A DNA stretch of 64,000 nucleotides, from contig NW_020312817.1 of the NCBI RefSeq assembly GCF_003265705.1, positions 32,451,820-32,515,819 on the forward strand, given 5' to 3'. Position numbers and translations under genes: made by a program. Below, piece after piece: positions 53,511-64,000 of this stretch (positions within the stretch are counted from its first letter, which is position 1; every line of letters begins with the position of its first letter). This stretch comes from Callorhinus ursinus. Taxonomy: Eukaryota > Chordata > Mammalia > Carnivora > Otariidae. The notes under the pieces were generated by a model, which made no database searches, was not told the origin of the DNA, and worked only from the letters and a program-made list of their open reading frames with translations.

Positions 53511-56500
53511 CTAAAGGTGATAACAAACAAAGTTATTCTTGAAAACTAATGTTAGCAGAAACATTTTCCATTGCTGCTTCATTTTCTGCCTCTATAAATG
53601 CTGTTTATTTGATTTGTGGGCAGAAAATGATTTGCAAATCACTATGATTAAAGAACCGGTTCCAGCTCCAGAAGTACTTTCGCTGCCCACCACTCTCTAA
53701 GCCAGTGTTGTTCAAAGAGTCGGAGGTGGGGAAAACCCGTATCTGGAATAATTTGGGGGAACTTAATTCTCACAAAGTATAAAACAACCTGTCATTCAAG
53801 AATCAGAAAATGTGGGCGCCTGGGTGACTCAGTCGTTAAGTGTCTGTCTTCAGCTCAGGTCATGATCCCAGGGTCCTGGGATCGAGCCCTGCATTGGGCT
53901 CCCTGCTCGAAGGGAAGCCTGCTTCTCCCTCCCTGACTCCCCCTTGTGTTCCCTCTTTCGCTGTCTCTCTCTCATCAAATAAATAAATAAAATCTTAAAA
54001 AAAAAAAAAAAGAATCAGAAAGTGTATCAGAATAGAACCCAAAAATTCTATTTGGCACTAAAACCAAAAAATTTTATGTGTTAGTATATGGTATTTCCTC
54101 TTTCTTGTGCTGTAAATCATCCTTTAGACACACCTTTAATGCAAAATTAGTACTGACAGATCTATATATTCCTGTTACTTGGAAGATTAGGAGCATTCTC
54201 AAAGGCTTTATAACTTCCTGACTTGTGAATTCTTTAGTGTGAAAAATACAATGTTGAATATATGACTGTAGTAATTTCAATTCCCTTGAAAAAGAAATCA
54301 GTTTCATGTTGGATTTATAAAACGCATTAAGTACTATGTATTTAATACAACCCCTTTCCATACCTGTCAGATCCAAGCAGTCGGAAAATTCTTGTGTTAT
54401 CTGAAATTTCTTGTGTTACCTGTTCAATTAAAATATAAACTTAATTTCTGGAATTAAAGGCACAAAATTTTATATGGGCATTTAATTTATAACTCTATAG
54501 AAAGGAAACGTTAATTCCTAAGATGAAAATAGATCCCTGCATGACTGTTAGTTTGTTAAGTCAGCACACAGATACATCAGTTTGTTAGTCTAGGAAAAAC
54601 GTGCCTAATTTTGAATTAATCATGAAATAGGAGAGTAGGAAAACTATTTACTTACTAAATTACAGACCTCAAGGGAAAAACTGAAAAGCAAGCACGCAGT
54701 CCATTTATTTATCAGAACCCTCTGTCAGTCACGTTAATGCTAATAGCAAGGCCATGGAAGCAGCAAGCCACTTAGATCTGGTCCTTTTACTTCAAGGCTG
54801 CACTGTGGTATGATGGGACAAACTCAAGACTGGAATTTGAATCCTGGTTCTCCCACTTAGCAGCTATGACACTAGGCCACTAGGCAAGGTAGTAATTTGC
54901 TGAAAATGGTTTTGCCTTCTGTAAAACAGGAGGGAAAAGCTCTACCCTGCAGCAGTATTGTGCAGTGTTCTCAGAAGTAGTAGTGGGTATAATGCCTAGC
55001 TAAGGCAGTGCTCAACAGATGATTTTTCTTTCCCCTATCTCTCCCAGTCTCCTGGAATAGTATTTTCTGATGGCAGATATCCTTTAAGAAGTCCTCAGTG
55101 TGACACATTACCAGTTGGGGAATTAAAGATTAAGTCTACGGGAGAAAGAAAAACCCACTATTTGTTGCTCACTGAATGTAAAACATTCCAAATTATAATG
55201 GCAGTAACTTCTCCCCACAATTTTGTAGGCTGAAAAAACAATTTGATTTCCAAACTAAATGTATTCCGTTAGTACCTCTACAATTAGATATTCTGGAAAC
55301 ACCAGCGATTCTCAACCTCTTTCAGAACCCAGCACACCTGAAGGATACAACATGCTCACTACAGTAACAGTGGCTCATCATGACTGATCTTCAATGCGTT
55401 TTGGGGTTTGCCTACTGGAAGGATGTAACATTTTTGGAGGAGCAGTATCAAGTAAGGGCTGCTGGCACAGTTGGAAAAAGCCCCTCAGGGATGGCTGGGT
55501 GGCTCAGTGGGTTAAGTGTCTTCCTTCGGCTCAGGTCATGATCTTAGGGTCCTGGGATCCCGTCCTGCATCGGGCTCCCTGCTGCCTGCTTCCTCCTCTC
55601 TCTCTGCCTCTTCACCTGCTTGTGCACTCTCTTTCTCTCTGTCTCTTTCAGATAAATAAGTAACTAAAATCTTAAAAAAAGAAAAAGAAAAAGCCCCTCA
55701 GGTGATTTTTTGGACAATCTTCTTTTTCTTAAACTGCGCTCTGATATCCTGCCTATGGTGTCTTTCTTTCTCTGCCTAGTGTTTACTAGTTGACTGTTCT
55801 TATCTCCCTGCTCAATTCCCCCAGGTGATTTTAAAACATCTTCTGGAGAAGCCCTCTTGTTGGAATAACTACTAGAAACATATTGGCTATGACGTTTCTT
55901 TTCTTCTCTTTAAATATTTAATTTTTAAGTAATCTCTACAACCCAGCTGGAGCCCAAGGTTGCATGCACGCTCTACTGACTGAGCCACAAGGTGCCCCCT
56001 GACTTTTCCTGAAAACTCACTATAAAATGGGCACTATGCCAAGCACATCATATGCTTCCTTTCATTTAATCTTAATAACTCAATGTAGTAAGTACTATTT
56101 TGTTATCCTCAATTCACAAATGAAAAGTATAGGCAAAGAGAAGTTAAGTGATATGCCACGGCTACAGTTACAGAACAGCAGGGCAGAGACTTGAACCCGG
56201 CGTTTCAACTCGAACTCATGCTCATGGTCACTCTGCTAAAATGTCCACTTGGTTAGAAGAAATACTCTGAGCTTAGAATGACAGTTTGGGATACAAATGA
56301 GCTACTTTCCTGCTTGAGGTACCTAAGGTTCTCCTTTTCCTCCAGTGCTAAAATGAAAGTTACACTACTGAGATTGGTTTGGAGATTCTGGGAGAATTTC
56401 TGATGATTTCACTTGCCTATGATATTCTTGGGGGCAAGTACCACATCTTGCTCACATTTGTAACCCCAGTGCTTTCCGGCAGAACTGTGGAAATGCTGAG

Positions 56501-59500
56501 CAGAACCTAGTATGTCCTAGGACTTGGGAGTTAAATTGTTCCTGGAATTAAATTAAGGTAGGAAGAAACAGGGGCGGGGCACCTGGGTGGCTCAGTCGGG
56601 TAAGCGCCTGATTTTTGATTTCAGCTCAGGTCATGATCTCATGGTCATGAGGTGGAGCCTGGTGTTGGATTCTGTGCTCAGCTCAGAGTCTGCTTGGGAT
56701 TCTCTCTCCCTTTGCCCCTCCCCTGCTCATGTTCTCTTTCTCCTTTCTCTAAAATAAATGAATGAATGAATAAATAAAATCTTAAAACAAACCAATCAGA
56801 ACATACAATTGGCATGTCTCTACCAAACCATCTATTAAAAAGGGGGGGAAGGTAAAGAATCTTACAAACAAATGTCAAGTGATTCAAGGTAAGAGACACA
56901 GGAGGCAAGGGGGCTAAAAAGGAATGTGCAATCCTTTACTTATAAACCCACTCTGGTCATTATTTCTGAAATACAAAGTAGAAAGTTGCCTCAAGACAGA
57001 GAGCCAGCATCTACACTGTTGTTCCAAGTGATGGTCTCAGAGAGTTAAAAGGAAATCACTTTTAGCAGTATTAGGAACTTCTTGTTCTAAGCCTAAGAGT
57101 ATCTGGCTGCACATAAAATACGCACTGAAGTTGTCTGAGTGAATGGAGAAAGAGGCGCTGCAGAGTATGTGCTATTAATTTAATTACCAGGCTGAATATA
57201 GTAAATATCAATACAGTGAGTGTATCAAGTATTCCTTGCATCATTTAAGAGTTTTCCAAAGTTAAAGAAAATTGCTTGAATAGAATTTGACAGTTTCATG
57301 ACTATTTAATGGACACAATTTTGAAAAGGTTACTTACCTCATTAGATCTAAAACTTCTACCTTGCATTCCGTGTTTCCAGAAAGCTAGCACACTGTCTTG
57401 TAGGCAAACTAGCAGGCAAGAACAGCTCAGTTACTGTTAATAGTACAAAAGTTCAACTGATAAGCATCATTTTGTCCCTCTATCTTGCATAGCAATACTT
57501 CGTTTAATAACTAATGTCAGCTATTCCATATTTACATGGCATCTTTACTTTTGAAATTAAAAATATACATATACCAGACAGAACTTATTCATCTTTTTGG
57601 CAAGAAAAAGGAAAATTCTTTGAAAATATTGTTTTATTGACATTTTTGTTTGGATAAAATGACAATATTTGAAATAAGGTATTTTAAACATATAGGAAAA
57701 TATGAGAATAGCAAGAAACATATGTATTTACCATCAAATCCTAACATTTTATCACATTTGCCTTTTGTTTTAAGTAAAACCAAATATAGCTGGCATCCAT
57801 ATACAACCCCCTGTAATCCCTTTCCAGCCCCTTGCCACCCTGACATAACCACTATTATAAATTTGGTGCTTGTCATTCTCATGCCTGTTTTTACTATTAC
57901 TACACAATATCAAACTTTATATTGAATGTTTCCAACTTTCATACATGTGATCTGATGAACATAAAATTGTTTCTAGTTTTTTGTTATTACCATCTATAAT
58001 AAACATTCTGTGCCTCTTTTTGAATACATGTGCAAATTTTCTAATTCTAGAAACAGAATTACTGGGACACAGGCATATGTACTTTCTAAAAATATTAGTG
58101 TTGTTTTTAATATTTACATATTTAAATACATATTTTTGTGTGGATTCAGTGAGGAAAACATCTAATCTTCTTTCCTGAGGATAACCAATTGTACCAGCAT
58201 CATCTGCTGAACGTCTCCCATTTTCCACCGACATATTATGCTATAAATTTCCATTTACATGTGGGCCCATTTCTGAGCCTTCTATTCTAGTGCCACTGTT
58301 CTATTTATTTATCCCTATGTTGATCCCACACTGTCTTAATCACTATGGCTTTGTCAAAGTTTCAATATGGAACAGGGCAAGTATTCGTCAAAATTTATTT
58401 TACTGTTCTTGGCCTTTGGTTCTTCCATATAAGTTTTCAGATCAGCTTATCAAGTGGCACAAAACATCTTATTAGGATTTTTATTGTAAATGTACCAAAT
58501 GTGTGGTTTAACGTATAAAGAACTGAAACCTTTCTCATATTCAGTCTTTCTAACCATGGACATGGTATAGTTCTTCATTTGTTCAAATCTTCTTTTATGT
58601 TTTTAAACAATAATTTGGAATTTCCCTGATAATGGTTTTAAACATGTTTTGATTACATTTATTTCCACATATTTTATTGCCATTGTCAATGAGATCTTTT
58701 CCTATCAAAAATTTCGTAATATGGGCACATTGAAAAGCTATTCATTTGTGTTAGTCACATCCAGGAACTGAATTCTCCTACTGGTTCATTAGTTTACTCA
58801 GAGAACTATACATTCTATACAGATAATCATACCATTAGCAAAAAAGGATCTTTTACTTTTTTCTTTCTAATCCTCATGGTTTCCTTTTTTTGTCCAGTGA
58901 GATAATATTGAGATGTGATGACAGCAGGTATTCTTATCTTGTTCTTGACTTTAATGGGAGTTTGACCATTGAAATATGAATATTTTTTAATAAGCTTTGC
59001 TAGACAAAGAACATTTCCTTCTATTCCTAATCTAAGAAGCTGTTTTTTCTTAAATCACGAATGACTTGTATTCGTTTTGTGTATTTACTGAAAAATTACG
59101 TGACCTTTTGCTTTTAAAATTTAATGTGCTATATTACATAAACAAATTTTCTGATGCTGAATGAACCATCCTTACTTTCCTGAGATAAAGTCTATTATTT
59201 GATGATGTGGAACTGTATTTGTTAGTACTTTGTTTAGATTTTTTCAAAATTTATTTTCATGAGACTGGATAATTTTGTTTTCTGTACTAATCTTGCTTGA
59301 TTTTAGTATCAGTGTTAAACACTGATTTGTTCAGCATTCCTTCTTTGTCAATAATCTGAAATGGTTTGTATAGGATAGGGATCATTTCTCTTTTTTAAGG
59401 GTGGATAAAATCTCCTAGAAATCCATCAGGGCTTAGGTGGGGAGAATCTTGGTTACTAGGCACCTCAGGCAAGGAACCTGGTTCTGGTTCCCATCTCCTG

Positions 59501-62500
59501 TGGGATACTTTTAGTCTTATCACCAGGAGCCCAGCACCTCTGTTGGCTTCAGGCCTGCATACTGCTTAGAGTTTCTGTTATTTATCTTACTTTTTGGCTC
59601 TGGCTATGTGTTTTTAAGCATGGATTCCATTTTAACATCTTGAAGAGATTTCCCTCATTATTATGATCAGCATTTGCCTGCTGGTAGAGAGACATTCTAG
59701 TTGGACGAGAGAGTAAAAATAGAACTAGGAATAAGACAAATGAACTATCTGCCCTTGGTCCTACACTCGACCAACATATATATGTGCAAATATCTTTCAC
59801 TGATAATGAAGACCAAAAAAATTGTGTCTAGTTAAATACTGAATTAGCTCTCATTCATTTTCCAAGCACCATCTATGATCATTCTTACCTAATTTTTTTG
59901 GAATCTAATCATTTTAGAATACTGAGTCTGTAAGAAATCCTTTTTCAGAAAACACTCTAGAGTCAAGCAAAATGTGAGAATGACAAGGAGATTCCATGAT
60001 CTCCTTACGGGGATGCTTAAAACGCTCTGATCAGCAGATACAATAGCAAAAACACAACACAGTACCCTAAGGCCTAAATTTTAAATACTTATAGGGAAAC
60101 TCTATAGAAGTTTGGAGGAAATGGGAATTCATAACTGTGTTATGAAAAATAACTTATTTATTTCTTTTGAAATGTCAAGCCTCTAAGGAGGGTAACATTA
60201 TTTATAGATTATATCAGTTATTAAACTATTTCAGAGAATGTATAAAAGTGAAGATTGATACTGACCTCATATTCATTACATCCTGTATTTAAAAACAATG
60301 TGTCCTTAGTAGTATGTTTCTGTAATTTCAGATAATTATCAGGTAAGTTATTTTAAGCAGCTCTTACTGCAATCAAACAAGAAATACAAAACTTTCACTC
60401 ACCTATTGATTCAATCTGGAAATCAAAGGTGAGTTCGGATGATAATTTTCTGCTAGATTTTAATCTTCCTTGAAGATTTACTATTTTTATACAACCTAAA
60501 GAAGGTGGGGAAAAGTCACTCAGAAACTAAGATAAAAAAAAATGTGTTAAAATAAGATGTTCATAAATAAAAACTTACAGTCCAAGCATACAAGAATGGT
60601 ATCTCTCTCCAGTTGGGTTACATGAGTAACGCTTGTCTGTGGGCTATCTGTAACACAAACAAACTCAATAAGCTTACACAAAAAAGTAATATTGAAAGCA
60701 CAGAGATGTAAAAACAAGAATTCTGAACATCACTGAATCTGAAATGGATTTAAATTTTTAGTTATACATATGCAGTGGGTGAACCAGGCTGCTTGGGTCT
60801 AAACTAATGCACTGCTAAATGAAGTGAGTGCTCGATGGAGCGCTAACCCTGGTCCTTACTACTGGTGATGTCATTGTTTCCATTTATATGTGAAATCAGG
60901 AGTCTAATCTTCTATATTATGGTTATGAATGATTTTTGCTTTTATGCTCAGAAGGCCAGGGACTAGGCTTTGTACATCATTATATGGTAGTGCCTAGCAC
61001 CACATGAAATAAGTATTTATTAAGTGAATGAATCAGAGACTCAAACAAATTATTTCAAGTACAAATGAATTAAAAGAAATACTGAAATATTTTGAGAAGT
61101 ATTAAGTATTACCAAAATACAAAGAGGCATAATTTTTATTATAATGATTTATCAAAGTTCTTACAAACTGAGAATGTTTGATGATTTGCCATAAAGTGAA
61201 AAGCAGGATATCCTAAACTCCGTATGAACATTAAAACTGAAATTGCTGAGCTATAGGCCTTTGTTTCTGGCCTTATATTTCCTGCAGAATGAGTCTGATA
61301 ACGTATAGTCTACCGTTTTCTATTTCCCATAGTATTTAGTCCTAGGCCATCCAAGGACTGCCATATTTCAGACCTTCAAACGTATTTTAGATCTGGTACT
61401 TCTGTAACCAAGCAGGGTTGAAAGAACATGGGGGTGCCTGGGTGGCTCAGTCGTTAAGTGTCTGTCTTCGGCTCAGGTCATGATCCCAGGGTCCTGGGAT
61501 CAAGCCCCACATCGGGCTCCCTGCTCTGCGGGAAGCCTGCTTCTCCCTCTGCCACTCCCCCTACTTGTGTTCCCTCTCTCACTGTGTCTCTCTGTCAAAT
61601 AAACAAAAATCTTAAAAAAAGCAAGAAAGAACATAGAATAGATCTCCTGCAAATCAGATCTTCGTAGCTCATACACACGAGTGAAAGTTAACAATCTGAA
61701 CATATCTATACAATCTACTTCAGTTCAGGAAGCCAGTTGAGCATTACTAGAGAGAAAGTCAGTAAAGTAAGCTTTTACCAACCACTTGTATCAATTAGTT
61801 ACCACTGGAATCATCTAGAGATCTTTAAAAAATACTGATGCCTAGCTGCCACGTCTAGGTTTTCTTATTTAATTGGCAGTGTGTATGACTTGAGGTATTA
61901 GGCATTTTAAAAGCCTCCGAAGGTAGATTCTAAACTGCAGCAGAGGTTAGGAAACCACTGGCTTAGAATTTCATATGATTCTGAAGTCTAACTATACTTT
62001 CTCTCTCAATTTTTATCTCATCATCTCAAAACCAGAGATGAGTTATACTTACCATATTTAACCTCTAACAAAGGGATTTCCTTACAGTAAGAGAATGAAG
62101 TAAAAAGTTCCAAAGAAGGAAGGTACCCACAGCTGTATAAAATTCTTTTGCGCAGAGATTAAGCCCCTCATTTAACAATTAGTAGAAAAAGATTTAAAAT
62201 TAAAATGCTTGGGAGAAATAAGGCATGAAATGAAATTCACTAACAATAAAGTACCAGTCACCCAACAATGCCTTCCTGTTAAATAGGGAAGAAGAGATCA
62301 GGAAAGCAGAAGTGCACCCGCTGTCTGAAAGGGAAGATGGGTGTCTAGGGGAGAATGCAATACAATTTGGGGGAGCCAGAGAAGCCACATATGTTGCCAG
62401 GGGCCAACCATGTTTTCCTTCAACAATGTATCCTTAAAGGAAAGCTGTTTCAAGTGTCCTGGGCTTCAGTAAGTCATGTAATTGTCTCTAGGTTTTTATG

Positions 62501-63970
62501 AATGTGTTTGTGACTTTTTTCACTGCCAAAAAAACCTAAACTCTTAATTTCTTTCCTTCTGTGAACATTCACGCTTCCAAAAACCTCCTAACTAATCAGT
62601 ATTTATTGCCAAACTGGCTTCTTAATATTTCCCTAAGAACCCAAAGACTCTGACAGAGGGCCTCTGCAAGACCTTTAAAAATTGCCTTTTAGGGTCACCT
62701 GGGTGGCTCAGTTGGTTAAGTGAATGACTCTTGGTTTTGGCTCAGGCCATGATCTCAGGGTCATGAGACTGAGCCCTGCATAGGGCTCTGCACTGTGCAT
62801 GAAGCCCAGTTAAGATTCTCTCCCTCTCTCTCCCCACCGTCGCTCTACCCCTCTGCCCCTCCCCCCCGCTCTCTAAATAAGTAAAAAGTGCCTTCTAAAA
62901 TGGCCACTATTTTAGAGCAAAACACTGTACAATGTTATTTTTTAAGGGAAAAAGAGCAAAAAGAGCTCCATAATAAACACGGTGCTTTAAAAATAAAAAA
63001 AGATCGTTCAGGTCACTTTTTTAAAGTGTAAAAGTTTAATCAGATTTATTTACCACGAAACAAGCTTTACTAATGTGTACTGACTGCAACAACAAAATTG
63101 AAGGTTTCAAACTATAATCAAATTTCTGTAAAAAACTCATTAATTGGAAATATTTCCTAAGATACTAGCTATGAAGGAAAGATCTGCTATGTAACTGGAC
63201 AACACAGATCAAAATTTAAGGAAACAATTTATATAAAAGAATTATTTTCAAATACCCTCTAGTATTTCAGAAGGGGCTGTTTAGTTATAATTTATATCCT
63301 AATTACAAATCATTAAACATTTATTAAAGTTATTGCATAGTACCTGTGTTATCAATGCAGGAATATAATGGAAAATAAACTATACTCAATGCAGTTTTTC
63401 CTTTTATTTAAGTCAACTTTTCTAGGCCTGACATATGTGTATATGTGTAGTTCTCAAAGTGTGGTTGCCGTATCATCATCATCAGTGCCACCTGGGAACA
63501 TACAGAAATGAAAATTCGCAGGCCCCACTCCAGATCTACTGAATGAAGAACTCTGGCAGTGGAGACCAGCAAGCCTCTGGGGGATTCTGGTGCATACTCA
63601 GGTTGGGGAATGCATGATGTTTTAAATGCCTCAAACAAATTCACTATTTTAAAGCAAGCCACCTTCTCTTTTTCCAGTTTCATAAATTATTCTAGATTGG
63701 ATTTTTATGCACTGTTTTTGCCTAATGAGAGATACGGTAAACTTATTATTTATAAAATCAAATGTACTGGCCTTAATAATTCAACAAAAATCACAAACCT
63801 GATTCTGTAAACCACGAAGAGGTAGAGTTTGGATTGACCGTTTCAAATCGAACCACTTGGTTGAAGTCTCTCCCTCTACTGACACCAACACAGACTAAAG
63901 GGTACTCCTGCTCCGGAACTACCAGCATCTCAAACATTCTAAGTGGACACGGTATAGGAAAATCTATGTG
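53423..63970 (-). CDS. MAP4K3: MAP4K3 (GLK), C-terminal part, last 6 coding exons; 5' end outside window
   Basis: Six minus-strand exons (63799-63970, 60579-60647, 60403-60495, 57338-57408, 54364-54419, 53423-53510) join in frame into 182 residues and a stop. The protein ends with [13 protein letters not shown], the known MAP4K3 C terminus. It is a germinal-centre-kinase-like MAP4 kinase acting upstream of JNK and in amino-acid signalling to mTORC1. This part is the C-terminal CNH domain, a beta-propeller-like interaction module; the N-terminal kinase domain and proline-rich middle are off the right edge. Phases match at each junction and all visible introns are GT-AG. No stop or frameshift is seen, so the gene looks intact here. 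Confidence 0.96.
53813..54009 (+). repeat. SINEC in the last MAP4K3 intron, forward
   Basis: Flanked by the 12-base 'aagaatcagaaa' (53799-53810, 54010-54021). Head 'tgggcgcctgggtgactcag'. It is antisense to MAP4K3, in an intron of only 853 bases. Confidence 0.94.
54364..54419 (-). CDS. MAP4K3: MAP4K3 exon, second from the end
   Basis: After the acceptor TTTTAATTGAACAG the exon reads [18 protein letters not shown] and two bases of Arg before the donor GTATGG. Translation along the genomic strand runs into unrelated reading frames beyond the junctions, as expected for a short exon. Confidence 0.94.
54800..55025 (+). repeat. MIR SINE, sense
   Basis: 'ggaatttgaatcctggttct' and 'ttgccttctgtaaaacagga' place it as MIR; 'agcaagcc' lead-in is unique DNA. 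Confidence 0.65.
55489..55687 (+). repeat. SINEC, forward, perfect 14-bp target duplication
   Basis: 'aaaaagcccctcag' is exact at 55475-55488 and 55688-55701. In a MAP4K3 intron, antisense to the gene. Confidence 0.94.
55912..55999 (-). repeat. short SINEC (head-only), reverse orientation
   Basis: 'aagtaatctctacaacccag' to 'gagccacaaggtgcccc', with part of the middle missing. Confidence 0.82.
56025..56240 (-). repeat. MIR SINE, antisense
   Basis: 'cacaaatgaaaagtataggc' and 'gacttgaacccggcgtttca' are reversed MIR. Confidence 0.65.
56576..56787 (+). repeat. SINEC, forward
   Basis: 'gggcacctgggtggctcagt'-type head, with the 'gcctgatttttgatttcagc' variant and an 'aatgaatgaataaataaa' tail. Older subfamily than the arctoid-type copies. 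Confidence 0.92.
57338..57408 (-). CDS. MAP4K3: MAP4K3 exon, third from the end
   Basis: A 71-base exon after TTGCCTGCTAG. It completes Val and reads [20 protein letters not shown] then SNE, ending on a whole codon at donor [22 protein letters not shown] is a recognisable late CNH block of MAP4 kinases. Confidence 0.95.
57640..59430 (-). repeat. old L1M LINE, antisense, in a MAP4K3 intron
   Basis: 'gaaacagaattactgggaca', 'cactgtcttaatcactatgg' and 'gatcagcttatcaagtggca' are reversed L1 3' and ORF2 words in order. No frame survives. Confidence 0.65.
59440..60400. other. MAP4K3 intron, unassigned
   Basis: Nothing recognisable between the L1 block and the exon at 60403. Confidence 0.4.
60403..60495 (-). 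CDS. MAP4K3: MAP4K3 exon, fourth from the end
   Basis: After CCTTCTTTAG the exon completes Cys and reads [20 protein letters not shown] then [10 protein letters not shown], ending one base into a Val codon at the consensus donor GTGAGTG. It lies only 83 bases below the previous exon. Confidence 0.95.
60579..60647 (-). CDS. MAP4K3: MAP4K3 exon, fifth from the end
   Basis: A 69-base exon after the acceptor GTGTTACAG. It completes Asp and reads [20 protein letters not shown] then LD, stopping one base into a Cys codon at donor GTAAGT. The CNH-type strand DTILVCLD is typical of the domain. Confidence 0.95.
60940..61035 (+). repeat. L2 LINE 3' end
   Basis: 'ggccagggactaggctttgt' and 'aagtatttattaagtgaatg' match the L2 terminus. 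Confidence 0.55.
61430..61620 (+). repeat. SINEC, forward
   Basis: 'gggggtgcctgggtggctca' head, 'aaataaacaaaaatctt' tail; flanked by 'aaagaacat' (61421-61429, 61626-61634). Confidence 0.94.
61798..61965. repeat. MER5A-like DNA transposon
   Basis: 'taccactggaatcatctaga' and 'aggttaggaaaccactggct' outline a diverged copy. Confidence 0.5.
61970..62690. other. MAP4K3 intron, unassigned
   Basis: No exon and no named repeat. Confidence 0.4.
62692..62886 (+). repeat. SINEC, forward
   Basis: 'gggtcacctgggtggctcag' head; body 'gggctctgcactgtgcatga' of the older subfamily; tail reduced to 'aaataagtaaaaa'. Confidence 0.92.
63448..63615. repeat. MER5A DNA transposon
   Basis: 'gtagttctcaaagtgtggtt', 'tgccacctgggaacatacag' and 'gcaggccccactccagatct' give MER5A nearly end to end. 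It ends about 180 bases from the MAP4K3 exon. Confidence 0.75.
63799..63970 (-). CDS. MAP4K3: MAP4K3 exon, sixth from the end (CNH domain)
   Basis: After the acceptor TTCTCTCTCTAG the exon reads [40 protein letters not shown] and [17 protein letters not shown], ending one base into an Asp codon at the donor GTTTGTG. These are CNH-domain strands. It has 57 whole codons. The preceding exon is outside the window. Confidence 0.95.
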
Positions 63971-64000
63971 CTAGAGAGAGAAATGAAAATACATTAAACA

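Noticed and set aside
53293..53526. Minus-strand frame of 77 codons
   Set aside because: It is a different phase over the last MAP4K3 exon, which fully explains the sequence.

Overview
This is mammalian nuclear DNA from a carnivore. Its commonest repeat is the tRNA-Lys-derived Can-SINE (SINEC), about 30 copies, many with intact target-site duplications. The SINE head ('gcctgggtggctcag') and the 'ccctgcttgtgttccctctc' body resemble the arctoid form (bear, panda, seal, mustelid). I saw no copies of the dog-specific type. The order assignment is firm; the sub-group is inference.

Two protein kinase genes lie head to tail, both on the minus strand. From 34503 down to 3578 are all eight coding exons of CDKL4, a cyclin-dependent-kinase-like Ser/Thr kinase. 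They join in frame into exactly 315 codons with every intron GT-AG. A 5' non-coding exon segment precedes the ATG. A CpG island at about 48.1-48.76 kb, carrying a minus-strand GTAAGT donor, is the likely CDKL4 promoter and first exon. From 63970 down to 53423 are the last six coding exons of MAP4K3 (GLK), giving 182 C-terminal residues of its citron-homology (CNH) domain. They are followed by a 3' UTR that appears to end near 52.1 kb. The MAP4K3 kinase domain lies beyond the right edge. MAP4K3 ends only about 3.6 kb upstream of the CDKL4 CpG island.

The rest is intron and intergenic DNA filled with transposon remains. These include SINECs (some nested), a short young carnivore L1 3' end, several old L1 blocks (19.5-20.5, 28.1-30.3 and 57.6-59.4 kb antisense; 37.8-46.1 kb sense), L2 and MIR fragments, DNA transposons (MER5A-like, MER20, Charlie-like, a deleted Tigger1) and one MaLR-type LTR. 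I saw no real tRNA, rRNA, CRISPR or bacterial-type operon. Nearly all the other open reading frames are shadows, repeat-derived or CpG-island artefacts.

I found no novel biological system. The points most worth checking are the CDKL4 promoter, the alternative end of CDKL4, two unusual residues in its kinase domain, possible MAP4K3-CDKL4 read-through, recent SINE insertions and an unassigned block at 22.3-25.4 kb.
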